In this document: one piece after another, positions 61,212-64,000 of the stretch | How the letters are laid out: each line of letters opens with the position of its first letter | Position numbering within the stretch: position 1 is the first letter of the stretch | From: Sphingomonadales bacterium | Lineage (GTDB): Bacteria; Pseudomonadota; Alphaproteobacteria; Sphingomonadales; Sphingomonadaceae | Length of the DNA: 64,000 bases | Direction: 5' to 3' | NCBI GenBank assembly: GCA_016714795.1 | Contig: JADKCA010000006.1 | Coordinates: 228,207-292,206 of the forward strand | Made by a program: the position numbers and the translations under genes | Notes under the pieces: model-generated | Database searches by the model: none | What the model saw: the letters and a program-made list of their open reading frames with translations, nothing else | What the model was told of the DNA's origin: nothing

Positions 61212-62818
61212 TGACCGACCAAGACCAAAAGCAGCTGGGCAAGACCCTGTGGGCCATCGCCGACACATTGCGCGGGGCGATGAACGCGGACGATTTCCGC
61301 GATTATATGCTGGCCTTCCTGTTTCTGCGTTACCTGTCGGATAACTACGAGGCTGCCGCTGCCAAGGAACTGGGTTCGGACTATCCTAGGCTGAAATTCG
61401 AAGACAAGCGCACGCCGCTTTCGATCTGGTATGCTGAAAATCTCGATGACACCGCAGCTTTTGAAAAGCAGATGCGCCGCAAGGTGCATTATGTCATCCG
61501 CCCGGAATATCTCTGGACCAGCATCGCGGAGCTTGCGCGGAAGCAGGACGTGGAGTTGCTCGACACCCTTCAGAAGGGGCTGGAGTATATCGAGACGGAA
61601 TCCTTCGCCAGCACGTTCCGTGGCCTGTTTTCGGAAATCAATCTGGCGTCGGACAAGCTGGGCAAGGTCTATGCTGAGCGCAATGCCACCCTGTGCAAGA
61701 TCATCACCGAGATCGCCAAGGGATTGCGGGAATTTTCGACCGACAGCGATACGTTGGGCGACGCCTATGAATATCTGATCGGCCAGTTCGCCGCAGGCTC
61801 CGGCAAGAAGGCGGGGGAGTTCTACACCCCGCAATTCGTGTCTGACATCCTATCGCAGATCGTCACGCTGGACGGGCAGGAGCCAGCCACCGGCCAGCGC
61901 ACCCACATGGACAGCCTGATGGATTTCGCCTGCGGCTCTGGCTCGCTGCTGCTCAACGTGCGCCACCGCATGGGCACGCACGGCATCGGCAAGATTTTCG
62001 GGCAGGAAAAGAACATCACGACCTACAACCTGGCGCGCATGAACATGCTGCTGCACGGGGTGAAGGATACCGAGTTCGAGATTTTCCACGGTGACACGCT
62101 GACCAATGACTGGGACATTCTGCGCGAGACGAACCCGGCGAAGATGCCGCGTTTCGATGCCGTGGTCGCCAATCCACCGTTCAGCTATCGCTGGGAGCCT
62201 ACGGATGCGCTCGGCGAGGACGTGCGCTTCAAGAACCACGGTCTTGCGCCAAAGTCCGCCGCTGATTTCGCGTTCCTGCTGCACGGATTTCACTACCTCA
62301 AGGACGATGGGGTAATGGCCATCATCCTGCCGCACGGTGTGCTGTTCCGGGGCGGTAAGGAAGCTGAAATCCGCAGGAAGCTGCTCAAAGACGGCCATAT
62401 CGACACCGTCATCGGCCTACCCGCCAACTTGTTCTATTCCACCGGCATCCCGGTGTGCATCCTGGTGCTGAAGAAGTGCAAGAAGCCTGATGACGTGCTG
62501 TTTATCAATGCGGCGGAGCATTTCGAAAAGGGCAAGCGGCAGAACAACCTGACCGACGAGCATATTCGGAAAATCGTCTCGACCTATCAATTCCGCACAG
62601 AGGAAACGCGCTATTCTCGCTGCGTGCCCATGGAAGAGATCGAAGGCAACGACTTCAACCTCAACATCTCGCGCTACATCAGCACGGCGACGGCGGACGA
62701 TGAAATCGACCTTGATGCAGTGCATGAAAGGCTGACGGCGGCGGAGGACAAGATCGCCTCAGCGACCAGCGATCATAACGTGTTCCTTAAAGAACTGGGT
62801 AGGCCGCTCTTGCCGTGA
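61211..62818 (+). CDS. hsdM: Type I DNA methyltransferase subunit M
   Basis: A protein of 535 residues: N-terminal helical domain (LWAIADTLRGAMNADDFRDYML with FLFLRYLSD), EFYTPQFVSDIL, SAM motif I DFACGSGSLLL, and the adenine N6 motif IV NPPFSYRW. With HsdS it methylates the recognition site. It starts on the last base of prrC (TAATG). The frame is intact, so modification should work even though hsdR reads broken. Confidence 0.95.
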   Translation: MTDQDQKQLGKTLWAIADTLRGAMNADDFRDYMLAFLFLRYLSDNYEAAAAKELGSDYPRLKFEDKRTPLSIWYAENLDDTAAFEKQMRRKVHYVIRPEYLWTSIAELARKQDVELLDTLQKGLEYIETESFASTFRGLFSEINLASDKLGKVYAERNATLCKIITEIAKGLREFSTDSDTLGDAYEYLIGQFAAGSGKKAGEFYTPQFVSDILSQIVTLDGQEPATGQRTHMDSLMDFACGSGSLLLNVRHRMGTHGIGKIFGQEKNITTYNLARMNMLLHGVKDTEFEIFHGDTLTNDWDILRETNPAKMPRFDAVVANPPFSYRWEPTDALGEDVRFKNHGLAPKSAADFAFLLHGFHYLKDDGVMAIILPHGVLFRGGKEAEIRRKLLKDGHIDTVIGLPANLFYSTGIPVCILVLKKCKKPDDVLFINAAEHFEKGKRQNNLTDEHIRKIVSTYQFRTEETRYSRCVPMEEIEGNDFNLNISRYISTATADDEIDLDAVHERLTAAEDKIASATSDHNVFLKELGRPLLP

Positions 62819-63155
62819 AGGAATGCAGTTTGAAGATTTCAGTTCTTGACGCGGCTTCGCTCAGAAAGACGCTGCTCCGTTTGATTCCCAAGCATGAACA
62901 AATCTATATGGCTGTCGCATGGGCACATGCGGGGCCGGTGTGTTCGTGTGCGTCAACAATGGAAACAAAGCCAGCTTGGCGGATGCGCTGCATTTTGCCC
63001 CGACCACGTTGAGCCTGGACAACTACTGGGAGCGTGTGATTGAGCCGATCAGGCTTGCCAAATGGTATAATGCGCCGCGCCCTGAAGGTGCTGATGCAGA
63101 AGCATGGGATTGCCGTGCAGCGCTAGTCGACGCCATCCACTATGAGGCCGTCTAA
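62815..63155 (+). pseudogene. Gene remnant after hsdM (two out-of-frame pieces)
   Basis: A frame starting at GTG 62815 (overlap with hsdM) reads KISVLDAASLRKTLLRLIPK, then EQIYMAVAWAHAGPVC, which recalls the start of phospholipase-D-like nucleases in restriction loci, and then turns to nonsense (stop at 63010-63012). A second frame from 62919 to 63155 ends TLSLDNYWERVIEPIRLAKW, then EAWDCRAALVDAIHYEAV, which looks like a real C-terminus of another protein. The two probably result from a deletion or frameshift. I cannot name the second piece. Confidence 0.45.
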
Positions 63156-63203
63156 CTGATCGTTGGGAATGCGCGAGCGGGAGTTATGGTTTGACTCTGC
63201 CTC

Positions 63204-63230
63204 AGCCTGCTAAGTCAGGCTTAGTATAAT
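63204..63230 (+). promoter_or_regulatory. Candidate promoter/operator of the AbiEi gene
   Basis: AGCCTG (63204-63209) pairs with CAGGCT (63216-63221), and CTAAG (63210-63214) with CTTAG (63220-63224), just ahead of a perfect TATAAT at 63225-63230. AbiEi antitoxins repress their own promoter at inverted repeats, so this may be the operator. No clear -35 box. Confidence 0.4.
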
Positions 63231-63281
63231 GACGATTTTATAAACTCGACATTGGTTTGATAATATGCCAAAACGCTAAGC

Positions 63282-63977
63282 ATGGCTACGCGTTCTGACA
63301 ACAAGCTAAACCGCCTCCAGCAGGAACTCCCCGAGGGCCTGCTGGCCGATGCTGGGTGGCTGGAAGCCCACGGCTATTCATCGGCGCTCCGCAGCCAGTA
63401 TGTCCGTGCCGGGTGGCTCGATAGCCCAGCCCGGCGCGTCTATCGCCGTTCGCGAACACCACTGACATGGCAACAGGTCGTCATATCGCTCCAGGCCTTG
63501 CTGGATTTACCGTTGGCCGTTGGCGGACGCACGGCGCTCGAACAACTGGGTTATGCGCATTACCTCTCGGCGGAGCTGCAGGAGGTCCATCTCTACGGAC
63601 CGAAGCGAGTGCCAACATGGCTGGTCGATCTGCCGCTCGACGTTAAATTCCGTTGGCATAACAGCCTGCGCCTGTTTCCGGGCGATGCTGATGCACCACC
63701 AGAGCCGAGTCCCGTCATGTTAAGCGCCGCAGGGATGCACTTGCCGATCCGATATTCGAGCAAGGAACGGGCCGTGCTGGAATTGCTCGACGAGTTGCCC
63801 GAGCGCGAAAGTTTCCACCAGGTTGACGCTCTGATGGAGGGCCTGAGCGACCTCAGTCCGCGCCGCCTGCAAACCCTGTTGGAAGCGTGCGCGAGCGTGA
63901 AGGTGAAGCGGCTTTTCCTGTTCTTTGCCGACCGCCACCGCCATGCTTGGCGATCCCCGGCTCGACGTGTCCGGTAA
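63282..63977 (+). CDS. AbiEi-family antitoxin/regulator (type IV toxin-antitoxin)
   Basis: A protein of 231 residues in the frame given. It has the N-terminal winged-helix region of AbiEi_3 type (PEGLLADAGWLEAHGYSSALRSQYVRAGWL, then RVYRR), the middle LPLAVGGRTALEQLGYAHYL, and a C-terminal domain with SKERAVLELLDELPERESFHQVDALME. In AbiE systems it neutralises a nucleotidyltransferase toxin, AbiEii, normally encoded next; that lies beyond the window. The end (HAWRSPARRVR) is unlike the family; another frame gives VIDLGSRQA, close to the usual IDLG ending, so a frameshift near 63943 is possible. Confidence 0.75.
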   Translation: MATRSDNKLNRLQQELPEGLLADAGWLEAHGYSSALRSQYVRAGWLDSPARRVYRRSRTPLTWQQVVISLQALLDLPLAVGGRTALEQLGYAHYLSAELQEVHLYGPKRVPTWLVDLPLDVKFRWHNSLRLFPGDADAPPEPSPVMLSAAGMHLPIRYSSKERAVLELLDELPERESFHQVDALMEGLSDLSPRRLQTLLEACASVKVKRLFLFFADRHRHAWRSPARRVR

Positions 63978-64000
63978 TCGATCTTGGCTCGAGGCAAGCG

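Overview
The window is high-GC DNA from an alphaproteobacterium, most likely a sphingomonad (Sphingomonadales). I infer this from gene content and order (nadD-rsfS-rlmH; addB-addA-trxA; a single-cysteine DksA; a bacterial Cdc48-type ATPase; a gspC-N operon) and from dispersed palindromes built on the core CTGAGC-TGTCGAAGG, which I associate with this order. No rRNA, complete tRNA or CRISPR array was seen. Species cannot be named from the sequence alone.

Positions 1-43.8 kb look like chromosomal backbone. They hold a 5'-truncated GNAT acetyltransferase and a CHAP-domain secreted protein. A frameshifted alkyl sulfatase gene comes next, then the nadD-rsfS-rlmH block and a divergent hydrolase/VOC pair. 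An operon of a DUF4230-like protein, nadA and a GIY-YIG nuclease-like gene follows; its last gene is cut by an 832-bp IS5-family element. Next are two paralogous small secreted proteins, a rubrerythrin, and a group with a dTMP-kinase-like protein, a frameshifted methyltransferase and a nucleotidyltransferase. After these come a crotonase/SDR pair, a secreted protein with three internal repeats, a PmtA-like methyltransferase, an MFS transporter and a two-AAA-domain Cdc48 ATPase.

An unbroken type II secretion operon (gspC-D-E-F-G-I-J-K-L-M-N, minus strand, 22.2-32.0 kb, mostly 4-nt overlaps, no gspH) has two copies of one 89-bp palindrome, one inside the gspG leader and one just ahead of gspK. 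Downstream lie PilZ, DksA, a very long Ser/Thr/Gly-rich surface protein, serS, an NlpD-like lipoprotein, addB, addA and trxA.

Positions 43.8 kb to the end are a defence-rich accessory region made of at least two integrative elements placed back to back. The left one carries a three-gene mcrB / PD-(D/E)XK nuclease / mcrC operon, a decayed hsdR fused to an antitoxin fragment, a 0.8-kb non-coding region with iteron-like repeats, and an excisionase-like gene convergent with a P4-type integrase. The right one begins with a second integrase, also convergent with an excisionase-like gene. It carries an HTH gene followed by hsdR (broken by one frameshift), hsdS, a prrC-type anticodon nuclease and hsdM, all tightly overlapping. 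The window ends in an AbiEi-type antitoxin. The most notable system is the type I restriction operon that embeds a PrrC suicide tRNA nuclease while its own restriction subunit reads as frameshifted.

Four clear reading-frame breaks occur in 64 kb: sulfatase, methyltransferase, hsdR remnant and hsdR. A fifth is possible in the AbiEi gene. They could be real decay or base-calling errors, and this should be borne in mind wherever a gene is called broken.
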